From DASVHF01 sp036382695 (GTDB lineage: Bacteria; Patescibacteriota; Microgenomatia; Woykebacterales; RBG-16-39-9b): a DNA stretch of 27,473 bases. The number at the start of each line of letters is the position of its first letter. Positions within the stretch are counted from its first letter, which is position 1. Shown piece by piece: positions 1 to 7,924 of the stretch. A program made the translations under genes and the position numbers. Below the pieces are notes generated by a model, which was not told the origin of the DNA, ran no database searches, and saw nothing but the letters and a program-made list of their open reading frames with translations. The stretch lies in NCBI GenBank assembly GCA_036382695.1, contig DASVHF010000013.1:1-27473 (forward strand). Direction: 5' to 3'.

Positions 1-1556
1 TCAACGTCTAAGCCTAAGGTGGTTGTTAAGTCAGTTCCTGACATCGCCAGACCCGTACCAACAAAGTCACCAATCGTGTCGCTGCCAATAATGATCTCGC
101 TAGTTATCCGAAGGTCCTGATCAACCAAGACGTCGCCACCAGAGAATTGGAACTGGTCAGAGGTGTTATAAATTAAATTACCAGTGTCTAAGCTACCGCC
201 TGTGTCGGCTTTAAAGGTCACGATTGTATTAGCCGCTAAAGTTCCATCGCCGATGTAGACAGTATTACTAGCTACATTTACCCCAAAGGCTGCGTCTACC
301 TCATTTGTGCCTCCGATAGCTAAATCTGCAGCCGTATTAGTAAGATATGTAGCATTGGCACCTGCAGTCCATTCACCACCGGGAGCTACCTGCCAGCTTG
401 GTAAACCACCACCAGAGACTGTTAATACTTGGGTAGGAGCACCAACACCCAGTTTGGTTAGTGAAGTCGCACCAGTAGCATAAAGAATATCCCCCGCAGT
501 GTAAGTCGTCTGCCCAGTACCACCGTACTGCGCACCCACTCTTGTCGCTCTCCATTCTCCAGTGCTAACTTGCCCGAGCGTATTTATACTGGTTTGTCCA
601 GGATAAGTACTGGCAATATCCAGGGCGGGATTTGCGCCTCCACTACTAACTATTTTATTCACCGTGCCTAAGACGTCGCGAACTACTGCGCCAGTTACAA
701 CGTCAGGAACCGAAATAGTTGGAGTTTGGCCAGTGCTGACCGCTACGTTTACTCCCGGCTGAATCCCGTATAATATATTGGAAGCATAGACTTTACCAGT
801 AGCTGCATCTACATTCGCACCGTGGGTTTTCACCCCTGCTTTGGCGTTCAAAGGTGCATTGACGTCTGTTTCTACATTAATGGTTAGGAAGGGATCAGAG
901 ACCGTGCCCAATACTTCACCCACGTATGGTGGGAGGGCTAATTCCCCTGTTTGTTGTTCCACTACGATAGGATTAAGTACTTTAAGATTATCAACGATAT
1001 CTTTTGACACATCCCTGAAGCTAGTGCTGAAGAAGTAGAGAAGAGGTAAACCAAGGATGATTGTTACCAAAAAGCCTGCCACATAATGAGTTGGCTTTAA
1101 GTGTTTGAGAGTTTTGACGGCTATTGGTTCCTCAGGGATAAGCGGCTCGTAGGGAGGACCTTTTGAAAGAACCGGGACCTGCACACGGGGGCTTGGTGGG
1201 GGAGGCTTCACCTGCGGAATTGGAGTAATTGTTACGTGAGGAGGCAACTGTTCCAGGGGGGAAGCCGCTTTTTCTTCTTTCTCACGCAAGATCACCTGAA
1301 CGCTTCTGCCTGCTTGAAGCTGCTCATCAATTTCAACTAGGGTATCGACAACACTCTCTGGATATGCGCCAGAGGGCGTGCCGCCAGCAAAGGATTTACG
1401 TTTTGCGTGGGGAAGAAGACCGATCTTTGTATAGTAGCGAAGGCGATTGAGCGGATTACCCTTACCAAAATTTACACCACGCTTTTTTGCGCGGGCAACA
1501 ACCTCATCAAAAGGTATTAAATTATCTTCACCGGTAACAGGCAGCCCGGTAAACAT
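1..1556 (-). CDS. Membrane-anchored surface protein with N-terminal MerR-like HTH and tail-fibre-like ectodomain (C-terminus outside window)
   Basis: Reading the minus strand from ATG at 1556 gives 518 codons with no stop, so the gene runs off the left edge. Residues about 12-90 resemble a MerR-type DNA-binding domain, with LRYYTKIGLLP at 39-49 followed by the expected wing and helix (AYPESVVDTL at 64-73). A proline-rich linker (105-145) leads to one membrane segment (about 157-178). There is no cleavable signal, so the N-terminus should be cytoplasmic and the rest outside. The ectodomain has tail-fibre/adhesin-like sequence, including YGGTGQTTYTAGDILYATG at 344-362. GAGG lies a few bases before the ATG, and an in-frame stop lies 11 codons upstream, which fixes the start. 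The domain assignments are by eye; the combination suggests a transmembrane regulator or a surface protein whose HTH now binds protein rather than DNA. Confidence 0.85.
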   Translation of the reverse strand, partial: MFTGLPVTGEDNLIPFDEVVARAKKRGVNFGKGNPLNRLRYYTKIGLLPHAKRKSFAGGTPSGAYPESVVDTLVEIDEQLQAGRSVQVILREKEEKAASPLEQLPPHVTITPIPQVKPPPPSPRVQVPVLSKGPPYEPLIPEEPIAVKTLKHLKPTHYVAGFLVTIILGLPLLYFFSTSFRDVSKDIVDNLKVLNPIVVEQQTGELALPPYVGEVLGTVSDPFLTINVETDVNAPLNAKAGVKTHGANVDAATGKVYASNILYGIQPGVNVAVSTGQTPTISVPDVVTGAVVRDVLGTVNKIVSSGGANPALDIASTYPGQTSINTLGQVSTGEWRATRVGAQYGGTGQTTYTAGDILYATGATSLTKLGVGAPTQVLTVSGGGLPSWQVAPGGEWTAGANATYLTNTAADLAIGGTNEVDAAFGVNVASNTVYIGDGTLAANTIVTFKADTGGSLDTGNLIYNTSDQFQFSGGDVLVDQDLRITSEIIIGSDTIGDFVGTGLAMSGTDLTTTLGLDV

Positions 1557-1590
1557 GGCAGGTCCTCGGTTTGTGTTGTTACAAGGTCAC

Positions 1591-1639
1591 AAAAAATTTC
1601 CCGCTACAGATTCAGCAGCCTCCTGCTGTCACGGGAAAT
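1591..1639 (-). terminator. Leader hairpin with T-run (possible attenuator) before the surface-protein gene
   Basis: On the minus strand an 8-bp perfect stem (ATTTCCCG/CGGGAAAT, 1639-1632 and 1603-1596) encloses a second 6-bp stem (CAGCAG/CTGCTG) with loop GAGG, and the outer 3' arm runs into five more Ts. It lies between the promoter at 1649-1678 and the ATG at 1556, so it would form almost at the 5' end of the transcript. Its form is that of a Rho-independent terminator, which suggests attenuation, but nothing shows what would relieve it. Confidence 0.55.
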
Positions 1640-1648
1640 CCTACCTAA

Positions 1649-1678
1649 ATATTACCAACTATGAGACCCGGTTGTCAA
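1649..1678 (-). promoter_or_regulatory. Sigma70-type promoter for the surface-protein gene
   Basis: On the minus strand TTGACA (1678-1673) and TAATAT (1654-1649) are separated by 18 bases, close to consensus. The predicted start near 1642 gives a leader of about 85 bases containing the hairpin at 1591-1639. Confidence 0.75.
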
Positions 1679-2124
1679 GCGGGTTTTGTGTTTAGTATGC
1701 TGTATGTCGTATGGTGTATGTCGTATCGAGTGGATTAAGACAAGCCTTTTGCGCTTTCTTCCAAACCTCTAACTCTTCAAATTTATTTTTCATTGCTTAG
1801 CTAGCTTATCTTACTTACAACCTTACAACTTGCGACTTATAACTTATAATTGTTACCGACTTTGTAAGCCGCTTTGCGTCTCGCAATTTTCACTATCGTT
1901 TAAATTGTCAAGACCCTTTTTGGCTTCAAGGCTGTTTCTCGTCGCGGGAAAATGAACCTAAATCACCTCTCTCTAACGGGAAACTGCTTTTAGGCTTAAA
2001 ATGAATCGGTAGAGAGTAAGAACTGTGATATCATTATTTTAGTCATAAGTCTTAAGTTCTAAGTTGTAAAAAACGGATCTCTTAAGGCTTAAAACATAAA
2101 ACTTACATCCTAAAACTTAAAACC
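1679..2124. other. Gene-free stretch with degenerate AT-rich repeats
   Basis: No credible gene or RNA is visible. The stretch contains a 14-base tandem pair (1701-1714 and 1715-1728, unit TGTATGTCGTATGG with two changes), an ACTTAYAAC-type repeat tract at about 1805-1851, and an imperfect inverted arrangement of AAGTTCTAAGTT and AAAACTTAAAACC units at about 2044-2122 that ends directly at the start codon of the ATPase operon. I found no convincing promoter for the operon; a weak pair (TTAAAA, 16 bases, TAAAAC) sits within the repeat. Confidence 0.6.
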
Positions 2125-2895
2125 ATGAAACTTCCTGCCCAAAGGTTAACACTATTCTTAACAGCCGCCACTGCCCTGGTAGGTTTTTCCGTCCCCACAT
2201 TCGCTCAAGAACTTCGCAGTGGTCAAGTCGCTTCAAATATTGATGTAGACGATCCGCAAGCACAGACTGGAGATATTCTCACAAAAACCGGTGATAAGGT
2301 AGTACGAGCATCAAAACCTTATGATTCTAATCTCTTCGGTGTGGTAGTAGAAAACCCGTCGGTTGTATTAAATAAAGCCACGGCTACCACCTTACCAGTA
2401 ATTTTTTACGGCGAGGTTTTGGTTCGGGTAAGCAACAAAAATGGGTCTATTACACAAGGTGAATTCATAACATCTAGCTCTGAAGCTGGAGTTGGCCAGA
2501 AGGCAACAGAGTCAGGCTATATCTTAGGGAAAGCCCTCGAGGGTCTTAAAGGTCAGGAAGGAGTGATAGGCGTATTTGTCAATATCCAATACCGCAACGT
2601 AGAGGGTAAGCCAACTTTTGGCAGAATTTTTACGTTCCTTTTAACCAGCCTCGAGAAACCAGAAAATCTTCCTGAGGTGCTGCGGTATCTTTTTGCACTC
2701 CTAGTTGGAGGCGGGGCATTTTTCTTAGGCTTTGTTTCTTTTGTCAGGTCTTTGCGCACTGGTGTGGAGGCAATTGGTAGAAACCCACTGGCGAAAACCA
2801 GCATTCAAGTTGCTATACTGGCAAATCTAGTCGGGATTTCGGTTCTTACGGCAGCAGGTGTAGGCCTGGCACTATTTATTATTTTTTACTTCTAA
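2125..2895 (+). CDS. ATP synthase subunit c-like protein with signal peptide and extracytoplasmic domain
   Basis: 256 residues, against about 70-90 for an ordinary c subunit. A signal peptide (1-27, ending TFA before Q28) is followed by a beta-rich domain (about 30-155, with TGDILTKTGD and GEVLVRV) resembling domains found at the ends of tail-fibre-like proteins. The C-terminal 70 residues form the c hairpin: TM1 about 186-206, cytoplasmic loop GRNP at 218-221, TM2 about 229-254. Aligning on RNP places serine 239 where the ion-binding Glu/Asp belongs, and no acidic residue lies in TM2. The topology fits family c subunits (both ends outside, loop inside), so the extra domain would face outward. 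Position directly before b supports the c assignment. There is no Shine-Dalgarno; the start abuts a repeat. Alternative: an unrelated two-helix membrane protein, which I consider less likely because of the loop motif and context. Confidence 0.75.
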   Translation: MKLPAQRLTLFLTAATALVGFSVPTFAQELRSGQVASNIDVDDPQAQTGDILTKTGDKVVRASKPYDSNLFGVVVENPSVVLNKATATTLPVIFYGEVLVRVSNKNGSITQGEFITSSSEAGVGQKATESGYILGKALEGLKGQEGVIGVFVNIQYRNVEGKPTFGRIFTFLLTSLEKPENLPEVLRYLFALLVGGGAFFLGFVSFVRSLRTGVEAIGRNPLAKTSIQVAILANLVGISVLTAAGVGLALFIIFYF

Positions 2896-2913
2896 CGTAC
2901 CTGGGAGGTAACT

Positions 2914-3618
2914 ATGAGTGGAACAGTTATTTTAATCGCTCTTCTGCTAAACGCACTTACCGTGCTACTAGTGCTGTATCTGGTTTACAAAGGCGACAAA
3001 GCCATTGGCGATCTTGAACCTTATATTCAAGATGTGGAGAGGATGCGCGGTTCAATTGCCCGTCGCGGTAACCAAATACTAGAAAAGACAATCACCGTGG
3101 CTCAAGAAATTATTCGGAATGCTGTGTCTACCTCACAGAAAAACATTCAAAGCTCAGAATCTCTCCAAGCCGAAATAGAAAACACACTCAAACGAGGAGT
3201 AGAGCAAAATCTAGCAGAAAATAAAAATCTATTACAAAACGCAACAAAAGACATCGTTTCAGCTTATCAGGAACAATTTTCAGTGATGAGCAAAGAAATA
3301 GAAGAGGCAGGACTTTCCAGCCACCGGGAACTTATGGAAGCTAGTAAACAAAGAATCAGTGAACTTTCCCAAGGAATTACGACTGAGCTTTCACAAGTGA
3401 GACAAAGCGCCCAAGAACAAATAAATCAAGAACTAGCAGCTTCGCAAGAGAAGATAAAAGCATATGAGGCGCAAAAAATCAAAGAGCTAGACAGCAAGGT
3501 TTATCAGATACTAGGTGAGATTGCTAAAAAAACGATTGGCCGCGCCATAGATCTTTCTACACATGAAGAATTGGTATTGGAAGCATTAAAACGTGCGAAG
3601 AAAGAGAAGCTGCTTTAG
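2914..3618 (+). CDS. atpF: ATP synthase subunit b-like stator protein, elongated
   Basis: In the F-type enzyme subunit b is the peripheral stalk that holds alpha3beta3 still against the rotor. This 234-residue protein has one N-terminal membrane segment (about 4-25) followed by a long charged helical stretch (about 40-215) with the heptad-like composition of a coiled coil. It is some 70-80 residues longer than a typical b. A strong Shine-Dalgarno (GGGAGG, 2903-2908) sits five bases before the ATG, and the gene follows the c-like gene by 18 bases. Assignment rests on architecture and operon position more than on conserved residues. A longer stalk might match the unusual membrane part of this enzyme; that is inference. 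Confidence 0.8.
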   Translation: MSGTVILIALLLNALTVLLVLYLVYKGDKAIGDLEPYIQDVERMRGSIARRGNQILEKTITVAQEIIRNAVSTSQKNIQSSESLQAEIENTLKRGVEQNLAENKNLLQNATKDIVSAYQEQFSVMSKEIEEAGLSSHRELMEASKQRISELSQGITTELSQVRQSAQEQINQELAASQEKIKAYEAQKIKELDSKVYQILGEIAKKTIGRAIDLSTHEELVLEALKRAKKEKLL

Positions 3619-3652
3619 TTATTAGTTAATTAGCGATTAGGTGAGGCAAGTT

Positions 3653-4135
3653 ATGGAAAGCGTTTTCGAAAAATTTACAGATACGATCAAGACTAAAGAG
3701 CAATTAGATAGGTATTTGGAGCAGATCAGGCAGGCTTCTCGTTGGGTTTATAAAGGCGGCAGCCTACCACTGAGCGAAAAAATAAAGGGAACAGCCCGAG
3801 AAGAGTTTCGTCAGTTTGTTCGTGAGTTGGAGGAAGCAGGCCAGATTCCCAGCGCAAGGAGGGATGAAAGCACCTTTTTAAAAAATATAGCCAAAACTTG
3901 GGAGTCACTGCCGGTTATAAGGCTAAAGTTGGCTTTTCTCCCCAGCGACGATTTTTTAGATGATCTTACGGAGTGGCTTGCGAAACAGACTGGTAGGAAG
4001 GTAGTTTTAGATATCGAGGTAGACGAAAGAATAATTGGCGGTTGTACCTTTGAATATGCGGGCGAGTATCGAGATTACACGCTCGAAGCCAAGTTAGATG
4101 AAGTTTTAGAAGCTGAAGTAAGGAGGATGATTTGA
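3653..4135 (+). CDS. atpH: ATP synthase subunit delta
   Basis: 160 residues. Delta caps the F1 head and joins it to subunit b. The C-terminal part shows the family pattern: a stretch beginning LAFLPSDD, then TGRKVVLDIEVDERIIGG, matching the usual GKKV-x-VDPSLIGG region, then a final helix. I chose ATG 3653 over the in-frame GTG at 3641 because GAGG (3643-3646) lies six bases before 3653. The N-terminal half is poorly conserved, as is common for delta. The stop overlaps the next gene's TTG start. Confidence 0.85.
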   Translation: MESVFEKFTDTIKTKEQLDRYLEQIRQASRWVYKGGSLPLSEKIKGTAREEFRQFVRELEEAGQIPSARRDESTFLKNIAKTWESLPVIRLKLAFLPSDDFLDDLTEWLAKQTGRKVVLDIEVDERIIGGCTFEYAGEYRDYTLEAKLDEVLEAEVRRMI

Positions 4136-5601
4136 AAACCTTCGAAGATTATTTGAAAGAGACTGGTGAAGTCGGGTCGATTCAATCGATTGTTCATTCT
4201 ATCGTCTACGTTAATGGCTTACCAGGCGCACGACCAAAAGAGATGATACTTACTCAAGGTGGCCAAAAGGGGATTATCCAGTCACTCGAACCAGAAGCCG
4301 CCGAAGTCCTAATGTTGGATACTGCCGATCTAGTAAGTAACTTATCTGTTGCTCGGACTAACGAAACTTTTACTATTGCTGCTGGTGAGGGACTACTAGG
4401 CAGAGTAGTAGACGCTTTCGGCCGACCTGTGGACGGCTTGGGGCCAATTGCCGGGAATAAACAAAACCAGCCAGTAGAACCACCTGCCCCAGGTATCAAT
4501 ATGCGGGCCAGAGTAGAGCGTCCACTAGAAACTGGAGTAACTATAGTTGATCTGCTAGTGCCGATTGGCTATGGCCAGCGTGAGCTAGTGATCGGGGATA
4601 AAAAGACAGGCAAGACCACCTTCCTACTGCAGGCTATCTCCAATCAAGCAGCTCGCGGTGTGGTTTGTGTCTATGTCTCAATCGGTAAGCGGCAAGATGA
4701 CGTCAAGCAAGTGGAAAATTATCTGCGTAAGGAAAACGTCTTGGCAAACTGCGTGCTAGTGACGGCAAACGCTGCGGATCCAGCAACAATGATCTACCTT
4801 TCACCATATGTGGGTATGTCAATAGCCGAATATTTCCGTAACACCGGAAGGAATTGCTTGATTGTTTTTGATGATTTAACCAACCATGCGAAGTTTTATC
4901 GAGAAATGTCCTTGCTTCTAAAACGCTCCCCAGGACGCAGTTCCTATCCAGGAGATATCTTCCATGTTCACGCCGCTTTATTGGAAAGAGCTGGCAATAT
5001 TCAAAGCCCGGTTGGTAAGCCGGTTAGTATTACTGCCTTGCCAGTAGCAGAGACGCTCGAGGGTGATTTGTCCGGTTACATTCAGACCAACCTCATGGCT
5101 ATTACCGATGGGCATATATTTTTTGACATCGATGAATTTAAACAAGGCTCCCGGCCAGCAATAAACCCAGCTTTATCAGTTTCCAGAGTTGGCAATCAGA
5201 CCAAAGAGGCGATAGACAGGGAATTTGCTCAAATAATCAGGGAAGCCCTTTCCCGTTACCAACGATCGATGGAAATTGGCAGATTTGGAGTAGAACTGCC
5301 GGAGAAAACGCGGGCAGAGATCGAACTAGGGGAAAAGGTCGGTGTTATCTTCAATCAAGATGCGACTAGTATTATTCCGAGGAGTCTCCAACTTATTCTA
5401 CTGGGCTTATTGCTTTCTGGCTTTTGGGACGGTAAAAATGCGAGCCTAGTCAAGGTTGATGTGATAAAACTTATCCAAAAGCACCAAAAAGGTTTATTTG
5501 CAAATTTAGAAAAGCAAATTACAGCCGTAAAAACCGCTGGGCAGTTAATCTCGCTGGTCAAAAAATCAACCAAAGATGTGATGGAGGCGATGTATGTCTA
5601 G
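4132..5601 (+). CDS. atpA: ATP synthase subunit alpha
   Basis: 489 residues, close to the family's roughly 500. Alpha binds nucleotide at non-catalytic sites and gives an arginine to the catalytic site on beta. The P-loop is GDKKTGKT (155-162); IVFDDLTNHAKFYREMSLL matches the family Walker B region; SVSRVG (349-354) supplies the arginine finger, R352. The start is TTG, supported by AGGAGG at 4121-4126 five bases upstream; it overlaps the delta stop by four bases (TTGA), which suggests translational coupling. The C-terminal helical domain is present but diverged. Catalytic features look intact. Confidence 0.95.
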   Translation: MKTFEDYLKETGEVGSIQSIVHSIVYVNGLPGARPKEMILTQGGQKGIIQSLEPEAAEVLMLDTADLVSNLSVARTNETFTIAAGEGLLGRVVDAFGRPVDGLGPIAGNKQNQPVEPPAPGINMRARVERPLETGVTIVDLLVPIGYGQRELVIGDKKTGKTTFLLQAISNQAARGVVCVYVSIGKRQDDVKQVENYLRKENVLANCVLVTANAADPATMIYLSPYVGMSIAEYFRNTGRNCLIVFDDLTNHAKFYREMSLLLKRSPGRSSYPGDIFHVHAALLERAGNIQSPVGKPVSITALPVAETLEGDLSGYIQTNLMAITDGHIFFDIDEFKQGSRPAINPALSVSRVGNQTKEAIDREFAQIIREALSRYQRSMEIGRFGVELPEKTRAEIELGEKVGVIFNQDATSIIPRSLQLILLGLLLSGFWDGKNASLVKVDVIKLIQKHQKGLFANLEKQITAVKTAGQLISLVKKSTKDVMEAMYV

Positions 5602-6481
5602 CCAAAGAGAGTTGCAGGGGGATCTCGCGGCGATAGGCGCCATTAAAACAATATCGAGTGTTTACCAAGAAATTGCTTCGTTTCGGATGAAACAGCTACG
5701 TAACCATGTGGCGAAAACGCGTGAATTTCTAGACGGGGTAGCTTCGGTCTACAACCGAGCGAAAGCTGCCTATATTGCTTCGATGAAAGAGATTCTCTTC
5801 GCAAAGCAGGGTAAGAAGTTGCCGAATTTGGCCTTTATTCGCAGAAACGGAAGAAGGGTTGATGTATTTCTTAGCGCTAACGAGCATTTATACGGGACAT
5901 TGATTTTGGATGTTTGGGAACACTACTTGAAGGATATCAAAGAGGGGAAAAATGACGCTGTAGTAATTGGCAGCTTTGGAAGATATTTAATAAATAACGA
6001 GAAGTTAGATATAAAAATCGCAAACTTCGATTTGGATGACGATAAGCCAGAAAGTGCGCAGATTAAAAAAATTATCGACTTTATCAGTCAGTACGAAAAA
6101 GTAGTTGTTTACCACGGGCAGATGGTTAGCGTGCTGAATCAAATACCGGCTAAAAGCGAAATTACTGGTGGGATGACTTATGGGGAAAAGATACAAAGAG
6201 GAGTTAAGCGCTATCTTTTTGAACCATCGCCAGAGAAGGTGCTTGAATTTTTTGAGGCTGAAATCATCGGCGCTCTTTTTAATCAAACGGTTTTGGAGCA
6301 CCAACTTGCCCGATTTGCCGCTAGGATGGTAGCTATGGATCAAGCAACAGAAAACGCTAATGAAGAAATTAAAAGAATCGAAAAGCAATTGCGCGCGCTG
6401 CGGCGGCGAATTTTGAACAGGAAACAACAAGAAATATTCGCCGGTTATCATCTTTGGATAAGCGAGGACGAAATAGAATGA
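5594..6481 (+). CDS. atpG: ATP synthase subunit gamma
   Basis: 295 residues, near the family norm. Gamma is the central rotor shaft, with N- and C-terminal helices forming a coiled coil in the alpha3beta3 core. The C-terminal helix carries the recognisable signature ARMVAMDQATENANEEI (about 244-260), matching the family's ARM-x-AM-x-ATENA. The N-terminal helix is diverged from the usual RRI-x-SV-x-NT pattern. The start overlaps the alpha stop by eight bases; GGAGG at 5583-5587 is the ribosome site. The middle Rossmann-like part is low in similarity, so rotor coupling is inferred from the terminal helix and synteny. Confidence 0.9.
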   Translation: MSSQRELQGDLAAIGAIKTISSVYQEIASFRMKQLRNHVAKTREFLDGVASVYNRAKAAYIASMKEILFAKQGKKLPNLAFIRRNGRRVDVFLSANEHLYGTLILDVWEHYLKDIKEGKNDAVVIGSFGRYLINNEKLDIKIANFDLDDDKPESAQIKKIIDFISQYEKVVVYHGQMVSVLNQIPAKSEITGGMTYGEKIQRGVKRYLFEPSPEKVLEFFEAEIIGALFNQTVLEHQLARFAARMVAMDQATENANEEIKRIEKQLRALRRRILNRKQQEIFAGYHLWISEDEIE

Positions 6482-6494
6482 GGAAAAAGGTAAA

Positions 6495-7859
6495 ATGGAA
6501 CCTGTAGGCTACATATCTGCTGTTAGAGGCGACATCATTGAAGTCGAATATAAAGGAAAAAAGCTCGCCAGGCACGATCTTTTGACTTTGAGCGGTGATG
6601 GAAGTGTTCGGCTAGAGGTTTACAGTTCGAGCGCGGCCGACCGTTTCCTTTGCATTTCTCTCACTGATTCAACCAAGCTTTATCGAGGTGCCGAGGTGCA
6701 ACGGCTTAGCGCCAGCTTGGAAGTACCAATTGGTGAGAACTTACTGGGCCGTGTAGTTGATCTTTTCGGCAATCCAATTGACGGTGCGGGGTTGCTAGTA
6801 GCGGCTGAGAAAAAACCCATTTACCATGTGAAACCTACGTACGATCAAGTTGGGACAACAACTACAATTCAGGAAACCGGTATCAAAGTGATTGACTTTT
6901 TTACGCCAATAAGAAAGGGCGGAAAAATCGGCTTATTTGGTGGTAGTGGTGTGGGAAAGACAGTTCTCCTCTCCGAACTAATGCACAACATCGCCTTCTT
7001 CCACAAAGGAGTATCAGTATTTGCCGGTATCGGTGAGCGTATTCGTGAGGGCCATGAGCTCTATGAAACAATCAAATCAACTAAGGTTTTACCCCACGTA
7101 GCCTTGATTTTTGGCCAGATGAATGAAACCGCAGCCGTTCGTTTTCGAGTTGGCTTTACCGCTATTGCTTTGGCGGAATATTTCCGTGATGAGCGAAAAC
7201 AAGACGTACTTTTCTTCATCGATAATATTTACAGGTTCGCCCAAGCTGGCAATGAGCTTTCGATTCTGCTAAATACCATACCTAGCGAGGATGGTTATCA
7301 AGCGACTTTAGGAGGAGAAATTGGGGCTTTCCAAGAAAGATTGGTATCTACAAAGGAGGCTTCAATTACCAGTGTTCAAGCTATTTACGTACCTGCAGAT
7401 GATCTGACCGATTCCGGCGTGCAGGCGATCGTGCCATATTTTGACTCGGTTGTGACCTTGTCACGGAAAGTTTATCAAGAAGGAAGACATCCTTCGGTGG
7501 ATGTCTTAGCCAGCTCTTCTTCACTAATTGACCCGGTAATTATCGGCTACGATCACTACGATTCGGTGTTGGAAGCTGATAAATTGATCAAGCGCTACAA
7601 TTATTTACAAAGAATTGTCTCGATTGTAGGTGAGGCAGAGCTTAGCGTTGAGGATAAGATTCTTTACCACCGAGCGAGGAAGCTGCTTAACTACATGACC
7701 CAAGATTTATTTGTTGTTGCGGATCAAAGTGGCCGGCCAGGCAAATACGTAAAGAGGGAAAGAACTATTGCTGATGTCCGCGATATTTTGGCTGGTCGAG
7801 TCGACAATATAGAAGAAGAAAAGCTCCTTTACATTAGTGATTTGTCGGAGGTTGGCTAA
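6495..7859 (+). CDS. atpD: ATP synthase subunit beta, catalytic
   Basis: 454 residues. The catalytic subunit hydrolyses or makes ATP. The P-loop GGSGVGKT (149-156), GER with catalytic E181 and R182 (same numbers as the E. coli enzyme), FIDNIYRFAQAG (241-252), DGYQATL (266-272) and VPADDLTD (299-306) are all present. Two family elements are altered: the usual NEPPGAR loop reads NETAAVR (210-216), and the DELSEED lever reads AELSVED (381-387). The enzyme should still cycle ATP. A purine-rich stretch (AGGAAAAAGG) ends four bases before the ATG; the gap to gamma is 13 bases. Confidence 0.95.
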   Translation: MEPVGYISAVRGDIIEVEYKGKKLARHDLLTLSGDGSVRLEVYSSSAADRFLCISLTDSTKLYRGAEVQRLSASLEVPIGENLLGRVVDLFGNPIDGAGLLVAAEKKPIYHVKPTYDQVGTTTTIQETGIKVIDFFTPIRKGGKIGLFGGSGVGKTVLLSELMHNIAFFHKGVSVFAGIGERIREGHELYETIKSTKVLPHVALIFGQMNETAAVRFRVGFTAIALAEYFRDERKQDVLFFIDNIYRFAQAGNELSILLNTIPSEDGYQATLGGEIGAFQERLVSTKEASITSVQAIYVPADDLTDSGVQAIVPYFDSVVTLSRKVYQEGRHPSVDVLASSSSLIDPVIIGYDHYDSVLEADKLIKRYNYLQRIVSIVGEAELSVEDKILYHRARKLLNYMTQDLFVVADQSGRPGKYVKRERTIADVRDILAGRVDNIEEEKLLYISDLSEVG

Positions 7860-7900
7860 AAAGCATATGAGCAGTTTATGTCCCGCTAGTCGCGTGACGT

Positions 7901-7924
7901 AATTTTTCGCTTGCGCTCAAAATT
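7901..7924. repeat. Inverted repeat ending at the epsilon start codon
   Basis: AATTTT (7901-7906) and AAAATT (7919-7924) flank a TTCGCTTGCGCTC-type core, and the ATG follows at once. There is no Shine-Dalgarno for epsilon, so the hairpin may affect its translation. The core belongs to the GCGAAGCGAGC-like family seen elsewhere in the window. Confidence 0.6.

Noticed and set aside
1229..1695. Two plus-strand open frames
   Set aside because: They are shadows of the minus-strand surface-protein gene and its leader.
6005..6451. 148-residue minus-strand open frame
   Set aside because: It lies wholly opposite gamma, which has clear family signatures; no start signals or recognisable sequence.
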